Assembly: GCF_000234355.1 (NCBI RefSeq)
Contig: NZ_AGQV01000005.1
Location: 227,260 to 291,259 of the forward strand
DNA: 64,000 nt
Source: Gluconobacter morbifer G707
GTDB taxonomy: Bacteria; Pseudomonadota; Alphaproteobacteria; Acetobacterales; Acetobacteraceae
Direction of reading: 5' to 3'
The notes under the pieces are model-generated. The model did no database searches. It was given only the letters and a program-made list of their open reading frames with translations, and was not told where the DNA came from. The stretch's first letter is position 1. Each line of letters begins with the position of its first letter. Below are positions 52,094 to 61,088 of this stretch, piece by piece. Position numbers and translations under genes: made by a program.

Positions 52094-53341
52094 TTACGGT
52101 TCGGACTGGAGCTGGGCCGCAAGGGCACTGCTCAGGGGGGAGCGCCGCTGGGGGCCACCAAGAATATGGCCCAGTGGCGCCAGCATCTCGATATGGTCAC
52201 AGACAATCTTGAAAACGGCGAGCATCGGGACCGACAGAAAGGCACCGGGAATGCCCCACATCCAGTCCCAGAACAGCAGCGATCCCATGACGAAGACGGG
52301 ATTGAGCGTGAAATGACGGGCCAGCAGCATGGGCGTGATGGTCTCGCCTTCCAGGATGTGGATCAGCAGATAGATCGCCGGAGGCAGCAGCGCATAGAAC
52401 AGGGAAGAAAAACTGAAAAGCCCGACGATGAAATAGACCACCACACCTGTCAGGGGACCGATGATGGGAATGTAGTTCAGCAAAAACGCCAGAACCCCCC
52501 AGAGCAGCGGATTGGGCATTCCGGTCGCCCAGCACTGGATCATGTTCGCCAGCCCTACGAGCAGATTCATCAGGGTGATGGTCACCAGGTAGAGGGAAAC
52601 ATTCCGCTCGATCTGAGCCGTCATCTGCACGAGGCGGCGCTTCTTGGTGAAGGTCGGCATGATTTCCACGATGCGCCTCAGCAGCGTGTCGCCTTCCGTC
52701 ATCAGAAAGAACAGCATCAGCAGCATCGAGAAGAATCCACCGGCCACTTCCCGCGTGCCTGCCAGCACGGATGATCCGAGGCGGCTGAGTGTATCGTCCG
52801 AACCGGAAACCGGCCGGGAATACCGGCTGCCGATCGCAGGGCGCGATCCGCTGAACATGGCTGAAAGACGCGCGTAGTCACGCTGCGCAGCCTGGATCGG
52901 GTCCTGCAGAAGGGCCAGCTTGTGCTGAAGGGCCGGCAGGGCCTGTGGTGCACGGGAGATCCACCCCGCGGCCGGCACGGAAATGGTGGTGGCGATTCCC
53001 CCGACCATTCCGAACATCACGACAATCAGCAGCAGGGCGGCAAGATGCCGCGGGAAGCGGAGCGTCTGGGTCAGGAAGCGCATCGGCGTGATCATCAGCA
53101 GATTGACGATCAGCGCGAACACGAAAGGCAGGAGGATCGGCGCCGTGAAGTAAAGGGAATAGAAGACCGCCAGAATCGTGAGAATCAGGACGCACATGTC
53201 CCGGATGTTCAGATGCTGGCGCAGCATGTTCCGGTCCAGCGTCGGGTCCGGAAGATCTTCATCGCTGCCATAGGCCCAGGCACGGTCGCCATGCCCGGAA
53301 GAGCTGGAATCTGGGGAAGAATCGGTCATGCGGCCGGACAT
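52094..53341 (-). CDS. AI-2E family transporter
   Basis: This protein of about 415 residues has a hydrophilic Ser/Asp-rich N-terminal tail followed by the AI-2E/TqsA plan: two helices near residues 55-110, a soluble segment, and five or six helices with NYIPIIGPLTGVVVY, ILEGETITPMLLARHFTLNP and FVMGSLLFWDWMWG. The family includes quorum-signal exporters and small-molecule permeases; substrates are often unknown. The start is uncertain (ATG 53341, ATG 53329 or GTG 53398). Confidence 0.85.
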   Translation of the reverse strand: MSGRMTDSSPDSSSSGHGDRAWAYGSDEDLPDPTLDRNMLRQHLNIRDMCVLILTILAVFYSLYFTAPILLPFVFALIVNLLMITPMRFLTQTLRFPRHLAALLLIVVMFGMVGGIATTISVPAAGWISRAPQALPALQHKLALLQDPIQAAQRDYARLSAMFSGSRPAIGSRYSRPVSGSDDTLSRLGSSVLAGTREVAGGFFSMLLMLFFLMTEGDTLLRRIVEIMPTFTKKRRLVQMTAQIERNVSLYLVTITLMNLLVGLANMIQCWATGMPNPLLWGVLAFLLNYIPIIGPLTGVVVYFIVGLFSFSSLFYALLPPAIYLLIHILEGETITPMLLARHFTLNPVFVMGSLLFWDWMWGIPGAFLSVPMLAVFKIVCDHIEMLAPLGHILGGPQRRSPLSSALAAQLQSEP

Positions 53342-53398
53342 TGGACATGCCTGAAACGAGAAGGGAATGGACAGACCCGAAGGCCCGGCGGTGGACAC

Positions 53399-53511
53399 AG
53401 TTCCGTGTTCTGCCCAAAAACCCTCTTGAACTCCAGTAGCCGTAGGTCACTAAATGCTGAACAGGATCAGCGGGGCATCCCTGCTGGCGAACCTAGATTA
53501 GGAGATCCGTC
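53399..53511 (+). promoter_or_regulatory. pqqA upstream region
   Basis: The 113 bases before pqqA hold a -35-like TTGAAC (53426-53431) and a weak -10-like CTAAAT 18 bases later. A small imperfect stem (CAGCGGG/CCCTGCTG, 53468-53486) lies near the start, and AGGAG is the SD. The promoter call is tentative. Confidence 0.35.
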
Positions 53512-53592
53512 ATGGCCTGGAACACGCCAAAAGTCACTGAAATCCCGCTGGGTGCAGAGATCAACTCTTACGTCTGCGGCGAAAAGAAGTAA
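53512..53592 (+). CDS. pqqA: PQQ precursor peptide PqqA
   Basis: This 26-residue peptide (MAWNTPKVTEIPLGAEINSY, then VCGEKK) contains E16 and Y20, the Glu-x3-Tyr pair that is cross-linked to form PQQ. It is the substrate of PqqE, presented by PqqD. The start has AGGAG upstream. A strong hairpin separates it from pqqB. Confidence 0.98.
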   Translation: MAWNTPKVTEIPLGAEINSYVCGEKK

Positions 53593-53596
53593 GAAT

Positions 53597-53653
53597 TTTC
53601 CCGTGCGGGGAAATATGCGGCCGCTCCCACTCGGAGCGGCCGTTTCTGTTTTC
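53597..53653 (+). terminator. Attenuator-like hairpins between pqqA and pqqB
   Basis: A small stem TTTCCC/GGGAAA (53597-53613) precedes a strong 10-bp stem CGGCCGCTCC/GGAGCGGCCG (53618-53642, loop CACTC), followed by TTTCTGTTTTC. It looks like an intrinsic terminator placed just after pqqA. Partial readthrough would give more pqqA message than pqqBCDE message. Confidence 0.8.
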
Positions 53654-53688
53654 ACCCGGGACCAAGATAAAGACGGTATTTCGAAAAC

Positions 53689-54603
53689 ATGATTGATGTG
53701 ATCGTGCTCGGCGCAGGAGCCGGGGGTGGATTCCCGCAGTGGAATTCCGCCGCCCCCGGATGCGTCGCCGCCCGCACGCGGCAGGGCGCAAAGCCCCGCA
53801 CACAGGCGTCCCTCGCCGTCAGTGCGGATGGGGAACACTGGTTCATCCTCAACGCCTCCCCCGATCTGCGGCAGCAGATCATCGATACACCCGCCCTCCA
53901 TCATCACGGCAGCCTGCGGGGCACACCCATCCAAGGCGTCATCCTCAGCAACGGCGAAATCGACGCCGTAACAGGGCTGCTGACACTGCGGGAGCGCGAA
54001 CCCTTCACGCTGATGGCCAGCGATTCCACACTTGAACAGCTCGCAGCCAATCCGATCTTCGGCGCACTCGATCCGGCCATCGTACCGCGCGTGCCGCTGA
54101 TCCTGAACGAAGCCACCTCCCTGCTGCTCAGGGACGGCACACCCTCCGGGCTGCTGCTGACGCCTTTCGCCGTCCCCGGAAAAGCGCCGCTCTACGCGGA
54201 AGCCGGAGGATCGAAACCCGATGAGACCCTGGGCCTGTCCATCACCGATGGCCATCAGACAGTGCTGTTCGTGCCCGGATGCGCACACATCACTCCGGAA
54301 CTGGTGGCGCGCGCCGAGAAGGCAGACCTGCTGTTCTTCGATGGAACACTCTGGCGGGATGATGAAATGATCCGCGCCGGGCTGGGGCAGAAGACCGGAC
54401 AGCGGATGGGTCATGTTTCCGTCAATGACGCCGGCGGCCCCATGGAGGCTTTCGCCTCCTGTTCAAAACCCCGCAAGATCCTGATTCACATCAACAACTC
54501 CAACCCGATCCTGATGGAAGACAGTCCGGAGCGCCGGGAAACCGAGCGGGGCGGATGGACCGTGGGAGAAGACGGCATGACTTTCAGACTGGGAACACCA
54601 TGA
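53689..54603 (+). CDS. pqqB: PQQ biosynthesis protein PqqB
   Basis: This 304-residue metallo-beta-lactamase-fold protein has VLGAGAGGGFPQWNSAAPGC at the N-terminus, ILNASPDLRQQI, SNGEIDAVTGLLTLRE and GQKTGQRMGHVSVNDAGGP. PqqB is an iron-dependent hydroxylase that acts on a PQQ intermediate. The stop overlaps pqqC by four bases. Confidence 0.96.
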   Translation: MIDVIVLGAGAGGGFPQWNSAAPGCVAARTRQGAKPRTQASLAVSADGEHWFILNASPDLRQQIIDTPALHHHGSLRGTPIQGVILSNGEIDAVTGLLTLREREPFTLMASDSTLEQLAANPIFGALDPAIVPRVPLILNEATSLLLRDGTPSGLLLTPFAVPGKAPLYAEAGGSKPDETLGLSITDGHQTVLFVPGCAHITPELVARAEKADLLFFDGTLWRDDEMIRAGLGQKTGQRMGHVSVNDAGGPMEAFASCSKPRKILIHINNSNPILMEDSPERRETERGGWTVGEDGMTFRLGTP

Positions 54604-55340
54604 CACTGCTGACACCTGACCAGCTCGAAGCCCGCCTCCGCCAGATCGGGGCGGAACGCTATCACAACCGCCATCCGTTCCATCGCAAGCTGCATGACGG
54701 AAAACTCAGCCGCGAACAGGTGCAGGCCTGGGCGCTGAACCGCTATTATTACCAGGCGCGCATCCCCGCGAAGGATGCCACCCTCCTCGCCCGCCTGCCC
54801 ACGCCCGAGCTGCGCCGCGAATGGCGCCGCCGCATCGAGGACCATGACGGCACGGAGCCCGGGACAGGCGGCGTCGCCCGCTGGCTGGTCCTGACGGACG
54901 GACTGGGGCTGGACCGTGACTACGTGGAAAGTCTGGACGGCCTGCTGCCCGCTACGCGCTTTTCCGTTGATGCCTATGTGAATTTCGTGCGGGACCGGTC
55001 GATTCTCGCGGCCATCGCCTCTTCCCTGACCGAACTCTTCTCCCCCACGATCATCAGCGAGCGCGTGTCGGGAATGCTGCGGCATTACGATTTCATCTCG
55101 GAGAAGACGCTGGCCTATTTCACGCCGCGCCTGACACAGGCCCCGCGGGACTCCGACTTCGCGCTGGCCTATGTCCGCGAGAACGCCCGCACACCCGAAC
55201 AGCAGAAAGAAGTGCTCGGCGCGCTGGAGTTCAAATGCGCCGTTCTGTGGACGATGCTGGACGCCCTTGATTACGCCTATGTGGACGGCCACATCCCACC
55301 CGGCGCCTTTGTTCCAGAAGGCATGAAGGCACCGGCATGA
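54600..55340 (+). CDS. pqqC: PQQ synthase PqqC
   Basis: This 246-residue, all-helical TenA/heme-oxygenase-like protein has YHNRHPFHRKLHDGKLSREQ, NRYYYQARIPAKDATLL, IEDHDGTEPGTGGVARWL and LTELFSPTIISERVSGM. It carries out the final cofactor-free oxidation to PQQ. The ATG (54600) overlaps the pqqB stop, and the stop overlaps pqqD. Confidence 0.97.
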   Translation: MTLLTPDQLEARLRQIGAERYHNRHPFHRKLHDGKLSREQVQAWALNRYYYQARIPAKDATLLARLPTPELRREWRRRIEDHDGTEPGTGGVARWLVLTDGLGLDRDYVESLDGLLPATRFSVDAYVNFVRDRSILAAIASSLTELFSPTIISERVSGMLRHYDFISEKTLAYFTPRLTQAPRDSDFALAYVRENARTPEQQKEVLGALEFKCAVLWTMLDALDYAYVDGHIPPGAFVPEGMKAPA

Positions 55341-55627
55341 GTGACGCACCCGTTTTCGTGACGGAAAGCTCCGTCCTCGCCTTTGCGCGCGGTTACCGCC
55401 TCCAGCATGACCGGGTGCGGGACGTGTGGCTCATTCAGGCGCCGGAAAAGGCTTTCGTGACGGAAGGGACCGCGCCCCATATTCTGCGTCTCGTGGACGG
55501 GGAACGTTCGGTCGGCAGTCTCATCGATGAACTGGCCAGACGGTTTTCCGCCCCGCGTGAGATCATCGCCTCCGATGTCCTCGCGCTTCTTTCGGATCTG
55601 ACGGCAAAGGGCGTCCTGCGCGCATGA
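55337..55627 (+). CDS. pqqD: PqqA-binding chaperone PqqD
   Basis: This 96-residue winged-helix-like RiPP-recognition protein has [38 protein letters not shown] and [13 protein letters not shown]. It binds PqqA and presents it to PqqE. It overlaps pqqC and pqqE by four bases each. Confidence 0.95.
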   Translation: MSDAPVFVTESSVLAFARGYRLQHDRVRDVWLIQAPEKAFVTEGTAPHILRLVDGERSVGSLIDELARRFSAPREIIASDVLALLSDLTAKGVLRA

Positions 55628-56691
55628 CACTTCCCTCCCCCCCGATGAGCCTTCTGGCGGAACTGACCCATCGTTGTCCGCTCTCCTGTCCATACTGCTC
55701 CAATCCACTGGAACTGGAGCGCAAGGCGGCGGAGCTGGACACGGCGGGATGGCGTTCCGTGCTGGAACAGGCGGCGGAAATGGGCGTGCTTCAGGTTCAT
55801 TTCTCGGGTGGGGAGCCCATGTCCCGGCCGGATCTGGTGGAGCTTGTGGCTCTGGCCCGCAGTCTGAACCTTTATTCCAACCTCATCACCTCGGGCGTCC
55901 TGCTGGACGAAGCGAAACTGGAAGCGCTGGACAAGGCGGGCCTAGACCATATCCAGCTTTCGTTTCAGGACGTCACGGAAGAGGGAGCGGAACGGATCGG
56001 CGGCCTGAAAGGCGCGCAGGAACGGAAGCTGAAGGCCGCGCGCCTCATTCAGGCTTCCGGAATTCCACTGACCTTCAATTTCGTGGTGCATCGTGAAAAC
56101 GTGGCGCGCATCCCGCAGATGTTCGCCCTGGCGCGGGAACTGGGTGCAAGCCGCGTCGAAATCGCCCATACGCAGTATTATGGCTGGGGTCTCGTCAACC
56201 GGGACGCCCTGCTGCCCAGCCGGGAACAGCTTGAGGACGCCACCCGTGCGGTGGAAGCCGAGCGCGCGAAAGGTGGTCTGGCGGTGGATTACGTCACTCC
56301 GGATTATCACGCCGACCGCCCGAAACCCTGCATGGGCGGCTGGGGCCAGCGCTTCGTGAATGTTTCCCCGTCCGGGCGGGTGCTGCCCTGCCATGCGGCG
56401 GAAATCATTCCGGACGTAACGTTCCCGAATGCGCGCGAGGAGTCCCTTGCGGAAATCTGGAATGACTCCCGCCTGTTCAACATGTTCCGCGGGACGGACT
56501 GGATGCCGGAGCCCTGCCGCTCCTGTGACCGCAAGGAAATCGACTGGGGCGGATGCCGGTGTCAGGCGCTGGCCCTGACGGGGAATGCCGCCAATACCGA
56601 TCCGGTCTGTTCCCGTTCGCCCTTCCACGAGAAGGTGGAAGAGGCTGTCAGGCAGGCGGAAACGGCGGAACTGGTCTATCGTCGGTTCTGA
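55624..56691 (+). CDS. pqqE: Radical SAM PqqA cross-linking enzyme PqqE
   Basis: This 355-residue protein has the radical SAM motif RCPLSCPYC (C18-x3-C22-x2-C25) and a SPASM domain with Cys in [27 protein letters not shown] and a final DPVC. It forms the Glu-Tyr C-C bond in PqqA. No pqqF protease gene follows; peptide release must use an enzyme encoded elsewhere. Confidence 0.97.
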   Translation: MTLPSPPMSLLAELTHRCPLSCPYCSNPLELERKAAELDTAGWRSVLEQAAEMGVLQVHFSGGEPMSRPDLVELVALARSLNLYSNLITSGVLLDEAKLEALDKAGLDHIQLSFQDVTEEGAERIGGLKGAQERKLKAARLIQASGIPLTFNFVVHRENVARIPQMFALARELGASRVEIAHTQYYGWGLVNRDALLPSREQLEDATRAVEAERAKGGLAVDYVTPDYHADRPKPCMGGWGQRFVNVSPSGRVLPCHAAEIIPDVTFPNAREESLAEIWNDSRLFNMFRGTDWMPEPCRSCDRKEIDWGGCRCQALALTGNAANTDPVCSRSPFHEKVEEAVRQAETAELVYRRF

Positions 56692-56716
56692 CCTTTTCCT
56701 GCCGTGAGACCTTTTC

Positions 56717-57873
56717 ATGACTGTTCCGGATATTGATCCGTTCCATGCCATTTCCATCAGCGCCCTGTCTCACAGGCTGGCGGCGGAAGGGCGCAGCATC
56801 ATTCACATGGAATTCGGCCAGCCCTCCACCGGCGCCCCGAAAGCAGCCCTGGAACGCGCCCACCACGTGCTGGACACGGACCCGATGGGATACTGGGAAA
56901 GCCAGCCCCTGAAAGAACGGATTGCCCGGCATTATCTGGAAACCTATGGCGTCAGGATCAGCCCCGATCAGGTCATTCTGACGAATGGCGCGTCTCTGGC
57001 ACTGATTCTGGCGCTGCTGAGCTGTTTCACGCCCGGCGCCCGGGTGGCTCTGGCGCGGCCGGGCTATGTGGCGTATCGTAATTCTCTCCGGACACTGCAC
57101 ATGGTGCCGCTGGAAATACCGTGCGGCGAAGCCGAACGCTTCCAGCTGACGGCGGAGGCTGTCGCGGCCCTTGATCCCGCACCGGACGGCCTCATCATCG
57201 CCAGCCCCGCCAACCCGACCGGCACGATCCTGTCCGCTCCGGAGCTACAGGCCATCATGGATGTCTGTCAGGCGCGGGGAATCCGGGTTATTTCCGACGA
57301 AATCTATCACGGCCTGTCTTATGCAGACGCCACACACACAGCGTTCTGGATTATGATTCCTCCGCGCTGGTAGTAAACAGCTTCTCCAAATATTTCAGCA
57401 TGGCACCCTGGCGTCTGGGCTGGCTGATTGTCCCGTCTGACCTGATTGACGTAGCGCGGGCACGGATGGGCAATCTTTTCCTGACGCCTCCCGCACTGAG
57501 CCAGCATGCCGGACTGGTGGCCCTTGACTGCAAGACAGAACTGGACGGCCATGTCGAAACCTATCGGCGCAACCGGGATCTGCTTCTGGCCGCCCTTCCG
57601 GAACTGGGACTGAACCATATCGCCCCTCCCGATGGCGCATTCTACATCTACGCCGATATCAGCCATCTGACGGATGACAGCCTCTCGTTCTGCAGACAGC
57701 TTCTGCTCGATACGGGCGTGGCCACGGCGCCAGGAATCGATTTCGATCCGGTGAATGGGCGGCATTTCATGCGTTTCAGCTTCGCAGTTTCCACACCCTT
57801 GGTCGAAGACGCAATCAGACGCATGATTCCATGGTTCCGGAAAAGAAACGAGAATAAATTAGTTGCGTATTAA
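56717..57873 (+). pseudogene. Class I/II PLP aminotransferase broken by a CA-repeat frameshift
   Basis: The first frame (to 57373) has IHMEFGQPSTGAPKAA, VILTNGASLALILALL, ASPANPTGT and VISDEIYHGLSYADA. The second frame resumes just beyond as LDYDSSALVVNSFSKYFSM (PLP Lys codon 57388-57390), through RLGWLIVP and DGAFYIYADISHL to a stop at 57873. The break is at (CA)5, 57331-57340: removing one CA unit restores ...THSVLDYDSS.... The start is 25 bases after pqqE, so it is an operon tail. It may be a true decayed gene, a slippage variant or a sequencing error. Confidence 0.75.
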
Positions 57874-57968
57874 AAACATAAGTCAATTTTTTTTAAATCG
57901 TATCGTTCACTGACTACGTTTCGATTTCGGATCTTTATATGTTCTTTCCAGAAGAGCATCTCAATCAG

Positions 57969-57998
57969 AACGGCCTTGGAAATCCTGGGCCGTTTTTT
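57969..57998 (+). terminator. Intrinsic terminator after the pqq/aminotransferase region
   Basis: AACGGCC and GGCCGTT form a 7-bp stem with a 12-base loop, followed by TTTTTT. It lies in an AT-rich gap (57874-58064), about 95 bases after the aminotransferase stop. Confidence 0.75.
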
Positions 57999-58064
57999 AT
58001 TAAAACAATTGCGTAATATGTCAGAGTGCAGGGAAATGTCGTTCCTGCCCTGACTGGGAAATAC

Positions 58065-58976
58065 ATGAAACCAATATTCTGTTTTCTGGTCGCTTTCATT
58101 GTCTTCGCCTCAGCAAGAGCCGATGACAACCTGGTCGTCCGGGGTGTGAATGAGCATGAAATCCAGCAACTGACGCAGCAACTGATCAGGCCAGCCTCCA
58201 CATTTTCGTTTAACAACGACAACCATATCGCCCGATGGATGAACCCGGTCTGCGTTGACATCATGGGACTGCCCGAGGCCGAAAAGCAGAAATTGCAAAG
58301 CTATCTTTTTGCGGCCTTTACGTATTTCAACATCGATTTCAGAAAACGCTGCATCCTGGCCAACACCTATATTTTCGTCACACCGGATTCTGACACCCTG
58401 ATGTCCAGGATACTGAAACGCGAACCACATCTCAGCCAGGGCATTGATGCCGATGAACGGTTCAGGGACAATTTCATCCCACCTTCCGACGCACTCATCA
58501 GCAATCTGAAAAAACCCTGACCCGTCCGATGGTTCTCCGCATCGAGCCGGAGAAACGCTGCGGATCTGCCACCAGAGTTCATCACCCTGGCCTCTCTAGG
58601 AACATATTTCGCAGATGTTCATCAGGATGCATCCGCTCTCGGCGGAGAAACAAAGACGGCGCTCACGCAATCCGTCATCATCGTTGATACCAGACGGATA
58701 GAAGGCACATCATGGGATTCGCTTTTTCCCTATCTCGCGATGGTCATCATGGTGAATCCGGAACTGAAAAAATATTCCGGACAGGGCAGCATCATCACTG
58801 ATTATGTCCATGACGGACAGGCCGTGCCCGGCAGCATGACGTTTTCGCTTTACGATGAAGCTCTTGTCAGAGCGCTCTATGCAAGCGAGCCCTCCGATGA
58901 CCTCCAGAGCGCACTGACGGATATCAACGGGAAAATCCTCGATTTTCTCAGAACACACCAGACGCAGATGCCCTGA
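58065..58976 (+). pseudogene. Secreted protein interrupted by an in-frame TGA
   Basis: One continuous frame of 304 codons has a signal peptide (PIFCFLVAFIVFASARA) and a single internal TGA at 58518-58520. Before it are NPVCVDIMGLPEAEKQKLQ and KRCILANTYIFVTPD; after it are VRWFSAS, SVIIVDTRRIEGTSWDSL and LFPYLAMVIMVNPEL. These parts together match a hypothetical family of exported proteins of about 250-300 residues from alphaproteobacteria, with CP/V-x-GL, RC-x-N and VIVDxxR blocks. A single base change likely created the stop. The family function is unknown. Confidence 0.65.
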
Positions 58977-59046
58977 ATATCTTTAATGCCCAAAGAACGC
59001 TCCTCTGTCACCGGATAACGCGCCTGCAAAACGCCTGCCGAAAGCC

Positions 59047-60990
59047 TCAGGGAGATGTCATGCGATCCATGGTTTTGCGTAGGGGATAAAGCGCCAGGTT
59101 TTCGATGGAAGCCCCGACATTCGTAGCCTGAAGGCTCAGCATATCCAGCGGGTTGGCCGGGAAGACGAGCGCCGTCCCGACAGACAGCCCGTCATTGACG
59201 AAGATTTCGAGCGCACAGGCATCCAGCACCAGCTGAAGCGAAAAGCGCCGGCTGCCCGCGATCAGAGGCGTGGAAAAACGCTCCGTAAAAAAGGGCTGGG
59301 AAAATCCGCGCAGATTTCCGCGATCCAGCCAGATCTGGCTGGAAAACGCATCGAACCCTATGGAGAGGGTTTCGCCCTGGCTGTTGGAAAAAACAATCAT
59401 GAAGCGCCCGGCGCGGCCATGGTCTCCATCGGGCTGAGGGTCCTTGCGTTCATCCACCGTTACGGTGAGGGAGAGTTCAAGGGCTGTCCCGTTCGGAATG
59501 ACGGTCTGAACGCCGCTTTGCGCCGCAATCCGGTCGACCTTGAAGGGAATGGCTTCCCCGCGCAGCGCAGCCAGCCCGCGGGGGCGCTGGACCAGACGCA
59601 GCCAGTTCATGTCATCGCGCCGCAGACTGAGCGTCCGGGGCAACGTCATGACGCCACGCCAGCTCCGGTTGGGGACTTCCTCGCAATACTGCCAGTTTCC
59701 AAGCCAGGCGAAATAGGCTGTCTCGTCCCTGGGCATGTTGTCATAGACCTGCATCGCATAGCTGTCCTTTGCAAAGTCGGTCAGACCAATAACAGTATTG
59801 TCGGGGATGAAGCGCTCTCCATCGAAATCACCCACGAAGTACTGTGTGACGCTCCCACCCTGCGGACCGCCAGGATTGACGGACACGAACAGCACCCAGC
59901 GCTTTCCCCGCTCCGGGCCTTCAATATCCAGTTCGATCAGGTTCGGACATTCATAATCCACGCCGAACAGACCTGACGGACCGAAACTGCTCAGATGCAT
60001 CCAGTGCCGCAGATCGATGGAGCCATAGAACGCAATCTTGTGTTCCCGGGCGCGGGCCACGACCATGATCCATTTCCCGCTCGGCGTATGCCAGAACACC
60101 TTGGGATCCCGAAAGGAATTCAGGCCAATGTCCAGAACCGGGTTATGGGCATAATCAATGAAATGGCGGCCGCCATCCGGACTCCAGGCGACATACTGCG
60201 TCTGTCGCTGTGGTGTGGCGCGGGTATAGATCGCCACGAAACCGCCCGCCATGGGAGGAAGATGCGAAACGGCATTCGCTGTCGGGACGTCTGGAGGAGC
60301 CGGTGCATAGAAAGGGCCGAAAGATGTTCCGGCCTGCGACCCGGAGGACGGAATGCTGTCCGGCGCGCGGGGCACGTCCGTCGCATGCTGGCCCAGCGAG
60401 GGCGTCAGGGCATCCACGGCCGCCTGTGTGGCGCTTTTGTCTTCCGGAGCCACCGCGGCCGGTTTTTCGTCAGGGGCTGAAGGCGGAAAGAGCCCTGACA
60501 TGTTGTCACGATCCAGAACGACACAGCCCGTATAGGCTTCCCCTGCCGGGGTCTGGTCGATCGCAATGGGGAGATCCTGCCATGTATAGAGATCGCGGCT
60601 GATGGCATGTCCCCAGTGGACACGTCCGGCATAAGGGGACGTCGGATTATACTGGTAGTAAAGGTGGTAGTATTCGCCATCGAAGATCAGGCCGTTCGGA
60701 TCGTTCATGAACCCCGAGAGCGGCGAGAAATGAATGGAAGGACGATAGAAATAGTCACTCTGCGTCCTGATAACGGGCTTGCTGTTTCCGCCGGGCTGAT
60801 CGGCGGGTTCGATATGGCCGACATTCGGCTGGTTCTTATGAGGATTATCCATGGCGGGTGTCGACTTTTCGGCTGCTCCTGCCAAAGGAACACCTCCGCT
60901 GGCGGCTCCTGCGACGATAAGGGATTGCAGGGCTTGGCGGCGCCCCAGCAGGAATGTGTTTTTCTGATCCGTCATGAAGGCAGCATACAT
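59047..60990 (-). CDS. GH32 family fructan/sucrose hydrolase with Tat-type signal
   Basis: This protein of about 647 residues has a twin-arginine signal (LLGRRQALQ, Arg 17-18) and all three GH32 acidic motifs: SGFMNDPNG (nucleophile Asp 97), FRDPKVFW (Asp 295) and YECPNL (Glu 347). The C-terminal beta-sandwich ends in LEIFVNDGLSVGTALVFP. An Ala/Pro/Ser-rich insertion (about residues 169-247) interrupts the propeller. It cleaves beta-fructosides such as levan, inulin or sucrose outside the cytosol. The start may be ATG 60990 or 60975; neither has a strong SD. Confidence 0.9.
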   Translation of the reverse strand: MYAAFMTDQKNTFLLGRRQALQSLIVAGAASGGVPLAGAAEKSTPAMDNPHKNQPNVGHIEPADQPGGNSKPVIRTQSDYFYRPSIHFSPLSGFMNDPNGLIFDGEYYHLYYQYNPTSPYAGRVHWGHAISRDLYTWQDLPIAIDQTPAGEAYTGCVVLDRDNMSGLFPPSAPDEKPAAVAPEDKSATQAAVDALTPSLGQHATDVPRAPDSIPSSGSQAGTSFGPFYAPAPPDVPTANAVSHLPPMAGGFVAIYTRATPQRQTQYVAWSPDGGRHFIDYAHNPVLDIGLNSFRDPKVFWHTPSGKWIMVVARAREHKIAFYGSIDLRHWMHLSSFGPSGLFGVDYECPNLIELDIEGPERGKRWVLFVSVNPGGPQGGSVTQYFVGDFDGERFIPDNTVIGLTDFAKDSYAMQVYDNMPRDETAYFAWLGNWQYCEEVPNRSWRGVMTLPRTLSLRRDDMNWLRLVQRPRGLAALRGEAIPFKVDRIAAQSGVQTVIPNGTALELSLTVTVDERKDPQPDGDHGRAGRFMIVFSNSQGETLSIGFDAFSSQIWLDRGNLRGFSQPFFTERFSTPLIAGSRRFSLQLVLDACALEIFVNDGLSVGTALVFPANPLDMLSLQATNVGASIENLALYPLRKTMDRMTSP

Positions 60991-61088
60991 GAGTGTGATT
61001 TTTTCCAAACCCGGAAGGTGATCCCGTTGTCCGTCTCCCTGCCGCACAGACATTGCGTGTCTTTCCGGAATCCGGGAATAGTGCGCTC

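Noticed and set aside
58518..58520. Selenocysteine or programmed readthrough at the in-frame TGA
   Set aside because: No SECIS-like hairpin was seen directly after the TGA and the family is not known to use selenocysteine. A simple nonsense mutation is more economical.
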